Positions 1 to 8,401 of a stretch of DNA of 64,000 nt are shown piece by piece. Positions within the stretch are counted from its first letter, which is position 1; each line of letters begins with the position of its first letter. The translations under genes were made by a program, and so were the position numbers. The stretch comes from Streptomyces sp. DT2A-34. GTDB lineage: Bacteria > Actinomycetota > Actinomycetes > Streptomycetales > Streptomycetaceae. A model generated the notes under the pieces. It searched no databases. It had not been told where the DNA came from and was given only the letters and a program-made list of their open reading frames with translations. The stretch covers positions 8,412,001-8,476,000 of the forward strand of contig NZ_JASTWJ010000001.1 in assembly GCF_030499515.1 (NCBI RefSeq). Direction: 5' to 3'.

Positions 1-1
1 C

Positions 2-1276
2 TACGGCACCGCCTGGCCGTCCAAGGACGAGCTCAAGGGCTACCTCGACTTCCTCGCCGAGGCCGAGAAGCGCGACCACCGCAAGCTGGGCAACGAGCTC
101 GACCTGTTCTCCATCCCGGAGCAGATCGGCTCCGGCCTCGCCGTCTTCCACCCCAAGGGCGGCATCGTCCGCCGGGTCATGGAGGACTACTCGCGCCGCC
201 GCCACGAGGAAGAGGGCTACGAGTTCGTCTACACCCCGCACGCGACGAAGGGGAAGCTCTTCGAGACGTCGGGCCACCTGGACTGGTACGCCGAGGGCAT
301 GTACCCGCCCATGCAGCTCGACGAGGGCGTGGACTACTACCTCAAGCCCATGAACTGCCCGATGCACAACCTGATCTTCGACGCGCGCGGTCGCTCGTAC
401 CGTGAACTGCCGCTGCGCCTCTTCGAGTTCGGGACCGTGTACCGGTACGAGAAGTCGGGCGTCGTGCACGGCCTCACGCGCGCGCGTGGCTTCACGCAGG
501 ACGACGCGCACATCTACTGCACGCGCGAGCAGATGTCGGAGGAGCTCGACAAGACGCTCACCTTCGTCCTCGGCCTGCTGCGCGACTACGGCCTGACCGA
601 CTTCTACCTGGAGCTGTCCACCAAGGACCCGGAGAAGTTCGTCGGCTCCGACGAGGTCTGGGAGGAGGCGACGGAGACGCTGCGCCAGGTCGCAGAGAAG
701 CAGGGCCTGCCGCTGGTCCCGGACCCGGGCGGCGCCGCCTTCTACGGGCCGAAGATCTCCGTCCAGACCAAGGACGCCATCGGCCGTACCTGGCAGATGT
801 CGACCATCCAGCTCGACTTCAACCTGCCGGAGCGCTTCGACCTGGAGTACACCTCCGCGGACGGCTCCAAGCAGCGCCCGGTCATGATCCACCGCGCGCT
901 GTTCGGCTCGATCGAGCGGTTCTTCGCGGTGCTCCTCGAGCACTACGCGGGCGCCTTCCCGGCGTGGCTGGCCCCGGTCCAGGCGATCGGCATCCCGATC
1001 GGCGACGGGCACGTGGACTACCTGGAGAAGTTCGCCGCGGCCGCCAAGAAGAAGGGGCTGCGCGTCGAGGTCGACTCCTCCTCCGACCGCATGCAGAAGA
1101 AGATCCGCAACGCCCAGAAGCAGAAGGTGCCCTTCATGGTCATCGCGGGCGACGAGGACATGGCCAACAACGCCGTCTCCTTCCGCTACCGCGACGGCTC
1201 GCAGGAGAACGGCATCCCGTTCGACGAGGCCATCGCGAAGATCGCGACGGTGGTCGAGGAGCGGGCGCAGGTCTGA
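2..1276 (+). CDS. thrS: Threonyl-tRNA synthetase, C-terminal 424 residues (5' end outside window)
   Basis: This enzyme charges tRNA-Thr in the cytoplasm. The reading frame is open from base 2 and has no start inside the window, so the N-terminal TGS and editing domains lie upstream. The class II catalytic core is visible: the Zn ligands are the Cys of PMNCPMHN, the His of QDDAHIYC and the His of [10 protein letters not shown], with motif 2 around [10 protein letters not shown] and motif 3 around [14 protein letters not shown]. The last 110 residues are the anticodon-binding domain ([10 protein letters not shown]...VPFMVIAG). The HIT gene downstream matches the thrS-HIT-pgsA-patA-pimA order known from mycobacteria. 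No frame break is seen. Confidence 0.97.
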   Translation, partial: YGTAWPSKDELKGYLDFLAEAEKRDHRKLGNELDLFSIPEQIGSGLAVFHPKGGIVRRVMEDYSRRRHEEEGYEFVYTPHATKGKLFETSGHLDWYAEGMYPPMQLDEGVDYYLKPMNCPMHNLIFDARGRSYRELPLRLFEFGTVYRYEKSGVVHGLTRARGFTQDDAHIYCTREQMSEELDKTLTFVLGLLRDYGLTDFYLELSTKDPEKFVGSDEVWEEATETLRQVAEKQGLPLVPDPGGAAFYGPKISVQTKDAIGRTWQMSTIQLDFNLPERFDLEYTSADGSKQRPVMIHRALFGSIERFFAVLLEHYAGAFPAWLAPVQAIGIPIGDGHVDYLEKFAAAAKKKGLRVEVDSSSDRMQKKIRNAQKQKVPFMVIAGDEDMANNAVSFRYRDGSQENGIPFDEAIAKIATVVEERAQV

Positions 1277-1308
1277 CGCTCGTACGTGACGAAGGCCCTT
1301 GGGGGGGT

Positions 1309-1717
1309 TCAGCTTCCCGGGGGCCTTTCGTCTTTCCCGCGGTCGTCTTCTCCGCGGTCGCCTTTCCCGTGGTCCCCTTCCCTGTGGAAGAAGGCCCGCA
1401 GGAGCCACGAGGCGAACGTGCCGGTCACGGCGCCTAGCAGGCCCAGCCCTACGGGGCGTCCGTACGAAGCCCAGTCGCTGCTGCCCGCTGAGCCGCCGGC
1501 ACACGGCGTAGTCGACCGCGAACAGCGCCCACGCGGCAAACGTCGGCGCGAGGCAGAGGTCGAGCACGGCCATCGGCAGACGACCATGGCCCAGCACGCG
1601 GACCGCGTACGCGGCGAGAAAGATCAGCGGCGCCACGAAGAGAGCGACCTCGGTGTGCCGCCGCCGGTGCGAGCCCCGGCGACACGCCGCGAACGGACGA
1701 AGCCATATGCTGCACGC
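1309..1717 (-). pseudogene. Decayed potassium-channel-family gene, pore region deleted
   Basis: No intact ORF exists here, but two minus-strand pieces in different frames read as one membrane protein. The first piece, about 1681 down to 1465, gives HTEVALFVAPLIFLAAYAV and AAWALFAVDYAVCRRLSG, which resemble the first two helices (S1-S2 type) of actinobacterial potassium channel family proteins. The second piece, about 1467 down to the stop at 1309, reads PVGLGLLGAVTGTFASWLL followed by a charged tail, which resembles the end of the last pore helix. The middle, including the expected selectivity filter TVGYGD, is missing. The only nearby ATGs (1715 and 1706) are in a third frame. The family assignment is from recall; the frame break and missing centre are seen directly. 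Confidence 0.7.
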
Positions 1718-2266
1718 ATGACGAGTGAGCCGGAGCAGCAGTGGGGAGTGGGGATCCAGGACGCGTTCCAGCGCCTGTGGACGCCCCATCGGATGGCCTA
1801 CATCCAGGGTGAGAACAAGCCGACCGGCCCCGGAGCCGACGACGGTTGCCCCTTCTGCTCCATCCCGGCCAAGTCCGACGAGGACGGACTGATCGTCAAG
1901 CGCGGTGAGCAGGTGTACGCGGTCCTCAACCTGTACCCGTACAACGGCGGCCATCTGATGGTCGTGCCCTACCGCCACGTCGCCGACTACACCGACCTCA
2001 CCGAGCCGGAGACCATCGAGCTCGCCGCCCTGACCAAGCAGGCGATGACGGCCCTGCGGACCGCCTCCGGCGCCCACGGCTTCAACATCGGCATGAACCA
2101 GGGCTCGGTCGCCGGCGCCGGCATCGCGGCCCACCTCCACCAGCACATCGTCCCGCGCTGGGGCGGCGACACGAACTTCATGCCGGTGGTGGGGCACACG
2201 CGGGTGCTGCCGCAGCTGCTGGCGGACACGCGCAAGATGCTGGCGGAGGCCTGGCCGGCGGCTTGA
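1718..2266 (+). CDS. HIT-family nucleotide phosphorylase/hydrolase (Ap4A phosphorylase-like)
   Basis: A 182-residue histidine-triad protein. The signature HLHQHIVPRW (H-x-H-x-H) near residue 135 carries the nucleophilic His that attacks the alpha-phosphate of nucleoside polyphosphates. A CPFC pair near residue 41 and the motif NLYPYNGGHLMVVPYRH are typical of the actinobacterial branch. The mycobacterial protein in the same place, between thrS and pgsA, is an Ap4A phosphorylase, so diadenosine polyphosphate turnover is the likely role; this is inference from synteny. The ATG at 1718 was chosen because the upstream in-frame extension is low-quality sequence that overlaps the decayed channel gene and is not part of the fold. 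Confidence 0.88.
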   Translation: MTSEPEQQWGVGIQDAFQRLWTPHRMAYIQGENKPTGPGADDGCPFCSIPAKSDEDGLIVKRGEQVYAVLNLYPYNGGHLMVVPYRHVADYTDLTEPETIELAALTKQAMTALRTASGAHGFNIGMNQGSVAGAGIAAHLHQHIVPRWGGDTNFMPVVGHTRVLPQLLADTRKMLAEAWPAA

Positions 2267-2291
2267 TGTCTCGGCTGACGATGACACCGAT

Positions 2292-2363
2292 CAGCCCGTC
2301 CGGCGATTGAGGACGAGGCCGTCCAGGCCGAAGGGGGGTCTGGGGGCGCAGCCCCCAGGGGCG
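2292..2363. repeat. Dispersed Streptomyces intergenic repeat, copy A
   Basis: A GC-rich intergenic block beginning CAGCCCGTCCGGCGATTGAG and ending in an inverted GGGGGC/GCCCCC pair. It is clearly homologous to the block at 9616-9686, sharing CAGCCCGTCCGG, TTGAGGACG, GGCCGAAG, GGGGGTC and CAGCCCCC. Such elements are common between Streptomyces genes; whether they act as terminators, processing sites or only drift is not visible here. Confidence 0.6.
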
Positions 2364-2403
2364 CTCACCCAGACCCACCTCACCCCGCTCAACCGCCGGA
2401 GGC

Positions 2404-4065
2404 CTACGCGTCGTAGACGTCCGCTTTCCGCGGCGCCGCATCCTGCACCGCCGTACTCAGGAACGCCGACCGCGTACCGAACTTCTCCGTGTCCACGCCG
2501 TTCTCGTCCAGCACCTTGATCGCCGCCGCGTGTACCACCCGCAGCACCGGCGTGGCGGCGCGGAGCGCGTCGTCGGCCATGAAGCGGTGCCGCCACGGCT
2601 GATCCGCCCACGCGTGCCGGAGTCCGAAGGGCTCGGGCAGGCCTATCGTGCCGCCGAGCCAGTTCAGCAGCGGCGGATACCAGGAGATCGGGGCCCGCAC
2701 CGCCAGCCGTACCACCTCGTCGCTGTTCACCAGCGGAAGCTTGATCTTGCGCGTCTCCCACGGCTTCAGCGACTTGGCGACCTCCTTGGTCGGAGCCTCG
2801 GGTTTCTCCTGGAAGAGCCCGTTCACCGGGCCGAGCGCATGCCCGGTGACCTCGATACGCAGCGTCTCGTGCAGCACGGTCACCGTGATCAGCATGGTGA
2901 TGATCAACTGCCCGTCCCACAGCGTCCACTGGACGCCCAGGTAATGCCGGTCACCGCTGCCGAACTGCTGCTTGTTGCAGATGTCCTGTATCGCGTGCTG
3001 CTTGACCCGGTACGCCTCGACGTCTGTGCCCTCCGGCCGGGACACCGCCTTCGCGCCCTCGGCGATCGGCGTCACGACCCAGTGCCGTATCGAAGGCTTG
3101 GGGAAACCACCGGTGTTCAGCGGACCGCGCTCCAGCATGCGCAACTGGTCGTGGATCGAGCGGATGACGTCCCAGCTGCGGAAGGGGTGGATCTCCCGGG
3201 TGGGGTCGGCCGGGGACAGGTTCTCGGCCAACTGCCAGCTGCCCCACCGGGTTCCCATGCCGAGTATCCCCTTGGGCCCGGCGTAGAACACGGAGTTGGA
3301 CTGCTGCTCCGCGCTGAGCTTGGCGAGCGACTGGCGCAGCTGCTCGGCCTGGGTCTCGCTGGGGCTGGTCGGCACCGCCTCCGGCACCTTCGCGCCGATG
3401 CTGCTGCCGGCCAGCAGGCTGTCCCACCGCTCCCGCAGGTCCTTCGCGGTGCGCTCGCAGACCTGCTTGGCCCAGAACCAGCCGACCACGGGCATGACCA
3501 CACAGGCCCGCGCATACCACGCCCAGAACCCGCCGAACGGCATCTGGATCAGGAAGATCACGGCCAGCGCGCCCGCCGCGACGAGCAGCACGGAGGCCAG
3601 CGCACCGCCCCGCTTCTCGTTCGCCTTGCCGATGGTGGTGCGCAGCTGGAAGATCAGCAGCCACACCAGCAGGCCGGGCAGGAAGAGCACACCGCACAGG
3701 ACCGTGATGGCGCTGAGCATCCGGTCACGGGCCTTGCGGATGTTGTTGGCGGCCAGACAGTGCTCGACGACGACCTGCGGCTCGGTACCGAAGGACTGGA
3801 TCAGCGGCTTGCGGCCGCTGCCGAGCATGCGGTCGACGACGGCACGTGAGAAGGCCTCACCCAGGTTGGGCCGGAAGATCTTGGCCCACGCGCGGCCTTC
3901 CTTGACGTCGGTCTGGTGCCATTCGTTGTCGGCCTTCTTGATGTCCTGAAACGGATTGTCCCGATAGGCCGCCGAGGCCAGCGCGAACGTCGCCGTCTGT
4001 CCATCGCCGGCCGTGCGCGGCACCTGCGGACCGAAGATGTCCGCGTAACCGCTCTCAACGGTCAT
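2404..4065 (-). CDS. Uncharacterised integral membrane protein, 553 aa
   Basis: No family is recognised with confidence. The N-terminal 130 residues are soluble (MTVESGYADIFGPQVPRTAG). A hydrophobic segment follows (AITVLCGVLFLPGLLVWLL), then two more close together (SVLLVAAGALAVIFLI and ARACVVMPVVGWFW), a long soluble stretch, and a further helix (GQLIITMLITVTVLHETL). The C-terminal part is soluble and ends EKFGTRSAFLSTAVQDA, which suggests cytoplasmic domains on a membrane anchor. The ATG at 4065 is preferred over one 60 bases upstream because the purine-rich run GGGGGCGGGA lies just in front of it. It is co-oriented with the EF-G-like gene upstream but separated by about 200 bases, so it may be transcribed alone. 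Confidence 0.75.
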   Translation of the reverse strand: MTVESGYADIFGPQVPRTAGDGQTATFALASAAYRDNPFQDIKKADNEWHQTDVKEGRAWAKIFRPNLGEAFSRAVVDRMLGSGRKPLIQSFGTEPQVVVEHCLAANNIRKARDRMLSAITVLCGVLFLPGLLVWLLIFQLRTTIGKANEKRGGALASVLLVAAGALAVIFLIQMPFGGFWAWYARACVVMPVVGWFWAKQVCERTAKDLRERWDSLLAGSSIGAKVPEAVPTSPSETQAEQLRQSLAKLSAEQQSNSVFYAGPKGILGMGTRWGSWQLAENLSPADPTREIHPFRSWDVIRSIHDQLRMLERGPLNTGGFPKPSIRHWVVTPIAEGAKAVSRPEGTDVEAYRVKQHAIQDICNKQQFGSGDRHYLGVQWTLWDGQLIITMLITVTVLHETLRIEVTGHALGPVNGLFQEKPEAPTKEVAKSLKPWETRKIKLPLVNSDEVVRLAVRAPISWYPPLLNWLGGTIGLPEPFGLRHAWADQPWRHRFMADDALRAATPVLRVVHAAAIKVLDENGVDTEKFGTRSAFLSTAVQDAAPRKADVYDA

Positions 4066-4273
4066 TCCCGCCCCCGATCGCCGCACTGTCGCTTCTGCGG
4101 CCTTCCCGACTTCCGTGCTGCGCACACCTGTTGATCAATGATCAGCGTATCCTCCGCCACTGACATTCGTCGGCGGACGGCCCAATGCCGCCCGCCGACG
4201 CGGAGGGGGGCGTTCCGCAAAAGCCGTTTCGTCAGCGCCGGGCGCGCCGACTACGGTCAGCCCCGGGCGCCAA

Positions 4274-6472
4274 CTACGAGGCGTCGCGCGCCTCTTCCCG
4301 AATCCTTTCCGCGACCTGCGGCGGCATCGGCTCGTGCCGCGCGTACGAGCGGTTGAAGCGTGCGGTGCCGTGCGACAGCGACCTCAGATCGACGGCGTAC
4401 CGGCCGATCTCGATCTCGGGCACCTCGGCCTTGATGAGCGTGCGGCCACCGCTGGTCTGCTCGGTGCCGAGGACGCGGCCGCGCCGCCCGGACAGGTCGC
4501 TCATCACGGCGCCGACGTAGTCGTCGCCGACCAGGACGGACACCTCGGCCACCGGCTCCAGCAGATGGATCTTCGTGTCGGCCGCGGCCTCGCGGAGCGC
4601 GAGCGCGCCGGCCGTCTGGAACGCGGCGTCGGAGGAGTCCACGGAGTGCGCCTTGCCGTCGAGCAGGGTGACCCGGATGTCGACGAGCGGATGCCCGGCC
4701 GCAACTCCCTTGGCGGCCTGGGCCCTTACGCCCTTCTCCACCGACGGGATGAACTGCCGCGGCACCGCGCCACCGACGACCTTGTCCACGAACTCGATGC
4801 CCGAGCCGCCCGGCAGCGGCTCCACCTCGATCTCGCAGATCGCGTACTGCCCGTGCCCACCGGACTGCTTCACATGCCGGCCGCGGCCCGCCGCCTTGTT
4901 CGCGAACGTCTCCCGTAGGGAGACCTTGTGCGGCACGACGTCGACCTGGACGCCGTAGCGGCTGCGCAGCCGTTCGAGGGCGACGTCCGCGTGCGCCTCG
5001 CCCAGGCACCACAGCACCACCTGGTGGGTGTTCTGGTTCTGTTCGAGCCGCATGGTCGGGTCCTCGGCGACCAGCCGGGACAGCCCCTGCGACAGCTTGT
5101 CCTCGTCCGCCTTGCTGTGCGCCTGGATGGCGAGCGGCAGCAGCGGGTCGGGCATCTGCCAGGGCTCCATCAGGAGCGGGTCGTCCTTGGCCGACAGCGT
5201 GTCGCCGGTCTCCGCGCGGCTCAGCTTCGCCACACAGGCCAGGTCACCCGCGATGGCGTGGCTGAGGGTGCGCTGCTGTTTGCCGAAGGGCGCGGACAGG
5301 GCGCCGATCCGCTCGTCGACGTCGTGGTCCTCGTGACCGCGGTCCGCCAGCCCGTGCCCGGAGACATGGACCGTCTCGTCGGGGTGCAGGGTGCCGGAGA
5401 AGACGCGCACCATCGACACCCGGCCGACGTACGGGTCGGACGCCGTCTTCACGACCTCCGCGACCAGCGGCCCGTCCGGATCGCACGCCTTCAGCTCGCG
5501 CGGCTTGCCGTCGACCGTGGTGACCCGCGGCGCCTCGCGCTCCAGCGGCGTCGGGAAGCCCCGCGTGATCAGCTCCAGCACCTCGACCGTGCCGAGCCCC
5601 TGCCGGGCGCCGTCGATGGCCGGGGCGGCGGCCAGGACGGGGAAGAACGTGCCGCGCGCGACGGCCCGCTCCAGGTCCTCGATCAGCGTCTTGACGTCGA
5701 CCTGCTCGCCGCCCAGATACCGGTCCATGAGGGTCTCGTCCTCACTCTCCGCGATGATCCCCTCGATCAGCCGGTTGCGGGCCTCCTCGATCTCAGGCAA
5801 CTGGTCCTCGCCCGGCTCGGACCCCTTGCGCTCTCCGGAGGAGTAGTCGAACAGCTGCTGCGACAGCAGCCCGATCAGGCCGGTCACGGGCGCGTGCCCG
5901 TCCGGGCCCTGCGGGCCGTGCAGCGGCAGATACAGCGGGAGCACGGCGTCGGGGTCGTCCCCGCCGAAGGCCTCCGCGCAGATCCGCGTCATCTCCTCGT
6001 AGTCGGCCCGGGCGGCCTCCAGGTGCGTGACGACGATCGCGCGCGGCATGCCGACGGCCGCGCACTCCTCCCACACCATGCGGGTCGAGCCGTCCACGCC
6101 GTCGGAGGCCGAGACGACGAAAAGGGCCGCGTCCGCCGCTCGCAGACCGGCCCTGAGCTCACCGACGAAATCGGCGTATCCGGGGGTGTCCAGAAGGTTG
6201 ATCTTGATGCCGTCCCATTCGACGGGCACCAGGGAGAGCTGCACGGAGCGTTGCTGCCGGTGCTCGATCTCGTCGTAGTCGGAGACGGTGCCGCCGTCCT
6301 CCACGCGGCCCGCCCGGTTCACCGCTCCCGCCGTGAGTGCGAGAGCCTCCACCAGAGTCGTCTTGCCGGATCCGCTGTGGCCGACCAGCACCACATTCCG
6401 TACGGACGCGGGGTGGTCGGCCGCTGTAGCCCTGCCGGCGGCTCCGGGGTGTGCGTTCGCCTTGTCGCCCAT
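4274..6472 (-). CDS. Elongation factor G-like GTPase (EF-G2 type)
   Basis: A 732-residue translational GTPase with the full EF-G layout: G domain with P-loop GHSGSGKT at residues 31-38 and DTPGY at 95-99, then domain II (VSMVRVFSGTLHP), domain III, domain IV (GGAVPRQFIPSVEKGV) and domain V ending in EEAR. It is a paralogue and not the essential FusA. The guanine-recognition motif, normally NKxD, reads THLE at 149-152, a change I associate with this actinobacterial subfamily, so translocase activity should not be assumed. The ATG at 6472 has an excellent GGGAGG ribosome binding site seven bases upstream; longer in-frame starts run into a dispersed repeat. Confidence 0.88.
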   Translation of the reverse strand: MGDKANAHPGAAGRATAADHPASVRNVVLVGHSGSGKTTLVEALALTAGAVNRAGRVEDGGTVSDYDEIEHRQQRSVQLSLVPVEWDGIKINLLDTPGYADFVGELRAGLRAADAALFVVSASDGVDGSTRMVWEECAAVGMPRAIVVTHLEAARADYEEMTRICAEAFGGDDPDAVLPLYLPLHGPQGPDGHAPVTGLIGLLSQQLFDYSSGERKGSEPGEDQLPEIEEARNRLIEGIIAESEDETLMDRYLGGEQVDVKTLIEDLERAVARGTFFPVLAAAPAIDGARQGLGTVEVLELITRGFPTPLEREAPRVTTVDGKPRELKACDPDGPLVAEVVKTASDPYVGRVSMVRVFSGTLHPDETVHVSGHGLADRGHEDHDVDERIGALSAPFGKQQRTLSHAIAGDLACVAKLSRAETGDTLSAKDDPLLMEPWQMPDPLLPLAIQAHSKADEDKLSQGLSRLVAEDPTMRLEQNQNTHQVVLWCLGEAHADVALERLRSRYGVQVDVVPHKVSLRETFANKAAGRGRHVKQSGGHGQYAICEIEVEPLPGGSGIEFVDKVVGGAVPRQFIPSVEKGVRAQAAKGVAAGHPLVDIRVTLLDGKAHSVDSSDAAFQTAGALALREAAADTKIHLLEPVAEVSVLVGDDYVGAVMSDLSGRRGRVLGTEQTSGGRTLIKAEVPEIEIGRYAVDLRSLSHGTARFNRSYARHEPMPPQVAERIREEARDAS

Positions 6473-6525
6473 GATCCTGCCTCCCGTGCACGGTGAGGTC
6501 ACTGCGGGCGCGGACATGCGGATCA

Positions 6526-6557
6526 TCCCCCAGGCTTCGCCTGGGAGGTGCCCCCAG
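6526..6557. repeat. Dispersed intergenic hairpin repeat (CCCAGGC-TTC-GCCTGGG type)
   Basis: A perfect seven-base stem, CCCAGGC at 6529-6535 and GCCTGGG at 6539-6545 around a TTC loop, followed by AGGTGCCCCCAG. This is a widespread Streptomyces intergenic motif. It lies in the upstream region of the EF-G-like gene. Confidence 0.5.
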
Positions 6558-6776
6558 CGATGGCGGCTCCGGTGACGCCCGCGGTTCTTCGAGCTTTCCA
6601 CTCCCGTCACGGTGCGTCCATACGAAGGACGTGATCGTGCCGTCCGGCACCGGTGGCCGGGGCCGCCCGTCCCGTGTACGAGTGCCCGGCAGTCGCGCTC
6701 ACGCGCGCGTGGCTACGATGGGCCAGCCGGTGGCCAGCAGGGGCCCCACGGCGCCACACCGACCCTCGGGAAGGCC

Positions 6777-7472
6777 ATGCTGAACAAGTACGCGCGTGCA
6801 TTCTTCACGCGTGTCCTCACACCGTTCGCCGCGTTTCTGATCCGGCGGGGCGTCAGCCCCGACACCGTCACGCTCATCGGCACGGCCGGTGTGGTCGCGG
6901 GCGCGCTGGTCTTCTACCCCATGGGCGAGTTCTTCTGGGGCACGGTCGTGATCACACTCTTCGTGTTCTCCGACCTCGTCGACGGAAACATGGCCCGCCA
7001 GCTCGGCCGCTCCAGCCGCTGGGGCGCCTTCCTGGACTCCACGCTCGACCGGGTCGCCGACGGCGCGATCTTCGGCGGCTTCATCCTCTGGTACGCCGGT
7101 GGGGGCGACGACCTCGTCCTGTGCGCCGTCTCGATCTTCTGCCTGGCCAGCGGCCAGGTGGTGTCGTACACCAAGGCGCGCGGCGAGTCGATCGGCCTGC
7201 CGGTCGCGGTCAACGGCCTCGTCGAGCGCGCCGAGCGCCTGGTGATCTCGCTGGTCGCGGCCGGTCTCGCGGGCCTGCACAAGTTCGGGGTACCCGGCAT
7301 CCAGTACCTGCTGCCCATCGCCCTGTGGATCGTCGCCGTCGGCAGCCTCGTCACGCTGATCCAGCGGGTCGTCACGGTCCGCCGCGAGTCGGCGGAGGCG
7401 GAGGCGGAGGCGGCGACCGCACAGGACGACGAGTCGCAGGACGCCTCCCAAGGGAGCGAGGCAGCCAAGTGA
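6777..7472 (+). CDS. pgsA: Phosphatidylinositol phosphate synthase (CDP-alcohol phosphotransferase)
   Basis: A 231-residue polytopic membrane enzyme that in actinobacteria transfers phosphatidyl from CDP-diacylglycerol to inositol-1-phosphate, the first step to phosphatidylinositol and its mannosides. The family motif is complete: D66, D69-G70, A73-R74, G83, D87 and D91 in DLVDGNMARQLG...GAFLDSTLDRV. Around it are about six hydrophobic helices. The ATG at 6777 follows a GGGAAGG site. The stop overlaps the GTG of the acyltransferase gene by four bases (GTGA), and that gene in turn overlaps the mannosyltransferase gene, so the three lipid genes are translationally coupled. The neighbours support phosphatidylinositol rather than phosphatidylglycerol synthesis. 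Confidence 0.93.
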   Translation: MLNKYARAFFTRVLTPFAAFLIRRGVSPDTVTLIGTAGVVAGALVFYPMGEFFWGTVVITLFVFSDLVDGNMARQLGRSSRWGAFLDSTLDRVADGAIFGGFILWYAGGGDDLVLCAVSIFCLASGQVVSYTKARGESIGLPVAVNGLVERAERLVISLVAAGLAGLHKFGVPGIQYLLPIALWIVAVGSLVTLIQRVVTVRRESAEAEAEAATAQDDESQDASQGSEAAK

Positions 7473-8401
7473 GTGCCCAGGACCGCCTCGCGGACGCGCT
7501 GTACGGCCTTGGCTGGGGCACCGTCAAGAGGCTCCCCGAGCCGGTCGCCGTACGGCTCGGCCGCACCATCGCCGACCTCGCCTGGAAGCAGCGGGGCAAG
7601 GGCGTGCGGCGGCTGGAGAGCAACTACGCGCGCGTGGTGCCCGACGCGAGCCCGGAGCGCCTCGCCGAGCTCTCCCGCGCCGGCATGCGGTCGTACCTGC
7701 GCTACTGGATGGAGTCCTTCCGGCTCCCCGCCTGGAGCGCCGAGCGCGTCAAGGGCGGCTTGGACGTCAAGGACGTCCACTACCTGACCGACGGCCTGGC
7801 CGCCGGCAAGGGCGTGATACTCGCCCTGCCGCACCTGGCCAACTGGGACCTCGCGGGCGCCTGGGTCACCACCAAGCTGGAGACACGCTTCACCACGGTC
7901 GCAGAACGCCTCAAGCCCGAGACGCTCTACGACCGCTTCGTCGCCTACCGCGAGGGCCTCGGCATGGAAGTCCTGCCGCACAGCGGCGGCACCGCCTTCG
8001 GCACGCTGGCCCGCAGGCTGCGCGACGGCGGCCTGGTCTGCCTGGTCGCGGACCGCGACCTGTCGGCGTCCGGCGTCGAGGTCGAGTTCTTCGGCGACAC
8101 GGCCCGCATGCCCGCCGGCCCGGCGCTGCTGGCCCAGCAGACCGGGGCGCTGCTGTTCCCCGTCACGCTCTGGTACGACGACTCCCCGGTCATGCAGGGC
8201 CGAGTCCATCCACCGATCGAGGTGCCCGAGACAGGTACCCGGGCGGAGAAGACGTCTGTCATGACACAGGCGCTGGCCGACGCCTTCGCCACGGGGATCG
8301 CCGAACATCCGGAGGACTGGCACATGCTCCAGCGCTTGTGGCTCGCCGACCTGGAACCACGACCATCCGCCGCCGACGGCCGGGACGGGGAACGTCCGTG
8401 A
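7469..8401 (+). CDS. Phosphatidylinositol mannoside acyltransferase (LpxL/HtrB-like)
   Basis: A 310-residue membrane-associated acyltransferase. The catalytic H-x4-D motif is seen as HLANWD, His122 to Asp127, and a second acyltransferase block reads CLVADRDLSASGVEVEFFG. In mycobacteria the gene in this position (PatA) adds an acyl chain to the mannose of PIM1 or PIM2 at the inner face of the membrane. Its place between pgsA and the mannosyltransferase gene, with four-base overlaps on both sides, supports the same job here. The GTG at 7469 is taken because it forms the GTGA overlap and gives the family-like N terminus MSAQDRLADALYGLGW. Confidence 0.9.
   Translation: MSAQDRLADALYGLGWGTVKRLPEPVAVRLGRTIADLAWKQRGKGVRRLESNYARVVPDASPERLAELSRAGMRSYLRYWMESFRLPAWSAERVKGGLDVKDVHYLTDGLAAGKGVILALPHLANWDLAGAWVTTKLETRFTTVAERLKPETLYDRFVAYREGLGMEVLPHSGGTAFGTLARRLRDGGLVCLVADRDLSASGVEVEFFGDTARMPAGPALLAQQTGALLFPVTLWYDDSPVMQGRVHPPIEVPETGTRAEKTSVMTQALADAFATGIAEHPEDWHMLQRLWLADLEPRPSAADGRDGERP

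Noticed and set aside
1286..1717. N-terminal extension of the HIT protein in the same frame
   Set aside because: The extension is Arg/Pro-rich, has no ribosome binding site, and covers the relic channel gene on the other strand; the family begins near 1718.
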